A stretch of DNA of 62,308 nucleotides from an uncultured Saprospiraceae bacterium. Its GTDB lineage: Bacteria > Bacteroidota > Bacteroidia > Chitinophagales > Saprospiraceae. The stretch is taken from NCBI GenBank assembly GCA_938022935.1, contig CALIHL010000004.1, positions 1 to 62,308 on the forward strand, given 5' to 3'. Each line of letters begins with the position of its first letter. Position 1 is the stretch's first letter. This document shows positions 62,301-62,308 of this stretch, one piece after another. Position numbers and translations under genes: made by a program. Below the pieces are notes generated by a model, which saw only the letters and a program-made list of their open reading frames with translations, was not told the DNA's origin and searched no databases.

Positions 62301-62308
62301 CTGGATAA

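Overview
The window reads as a chromosomal segment of a Bacteroidota bacterium, and I lean towards the Saprospiria/Cytophagia side (inference). The supporting signs are a complete alternative complex III (act) operon fused to an A-type cytochrome oxidase operon, secreted proteins with C-terminal type IX (Por) sorting domains, LytS/LytTR and TPR-kinase signalling, an ECF sigma factor paired with a membrane-anchored barrel protein, and several promoters of the Bacteroidota form TTG/TTTG-N18-21-TANNTTTG. G+C is moderate to low, genes are tightly packed, and no insertion sequence, phage, CRISPR or conjugation gene was seen. No stretch longer than 300 bp lacks a gene.

Layout. 1-4.4 kb: a serine-hydrolase lipoprotein cut by the left edge, a broken N-truncated serine-hydrolase copy, an NTF2-like secreted protein, a LytS/LytTR two-component pair and an HSL-like esterase. 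4.5-12.6 kb: a giant T9SS-exported protein with a lamin-tail domain and fourteen ~113-aa repeats, then an ECF sigma / anchored barrel pair. 12.8-14.8 kb: fadH. 14.9-22.8 kb: a TPR histidine kinase, a 1544-aa surface protein with eleven ~127-aa repeats, a bare LuxR DNA-binding protein and a REC-LuxR response regulator, with two matching palindromic sites between the last two. 22.8-24.9 kb: a pappalysin-like metalloprotease and thyA.

25-41.6 kb is the respiratory heart: actABCDEF, cox2 (with an unexpected C-terminal OmpA domain), cox1, ctaB, two cox3-type genes and cox4, then an internal terminator, a cysteine-free SCO-like protein, a DUF420 protein and a small CPMC membrane protein. Together they would oxidise menaquinol (ActABCDEF), pass electrons through c-type haems to the CuA site of subunit II, and reduce oxygen at haem a3-CuB. 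CtaB makes haem O as the first step to haem A.

41.6-62.3 kb: a candidate structured RNA, three glycosyltransferase genes, a beta-helix lipoprotein, a Kelch protein, an Atg22/UMF1-type MFS transporter, rimK with an aspartoacylase-like partner, a PBP4-type carboxypeptidase, a lipoprotein methyltransferase, purA, a Fur-family regulator, a Rel/SpoT enzyme, tRNA-Leu(UAG), tig-clpP-clpX, a candidate small RNA or attenuator, and truA.

The items most worth following up are the COX2-OmpA fusion, the twin palindromic operators next to the surface-protein gene, the candidate RNA at about 41.67-41.89 kb, and the two-hairpin RNA in front of truA.
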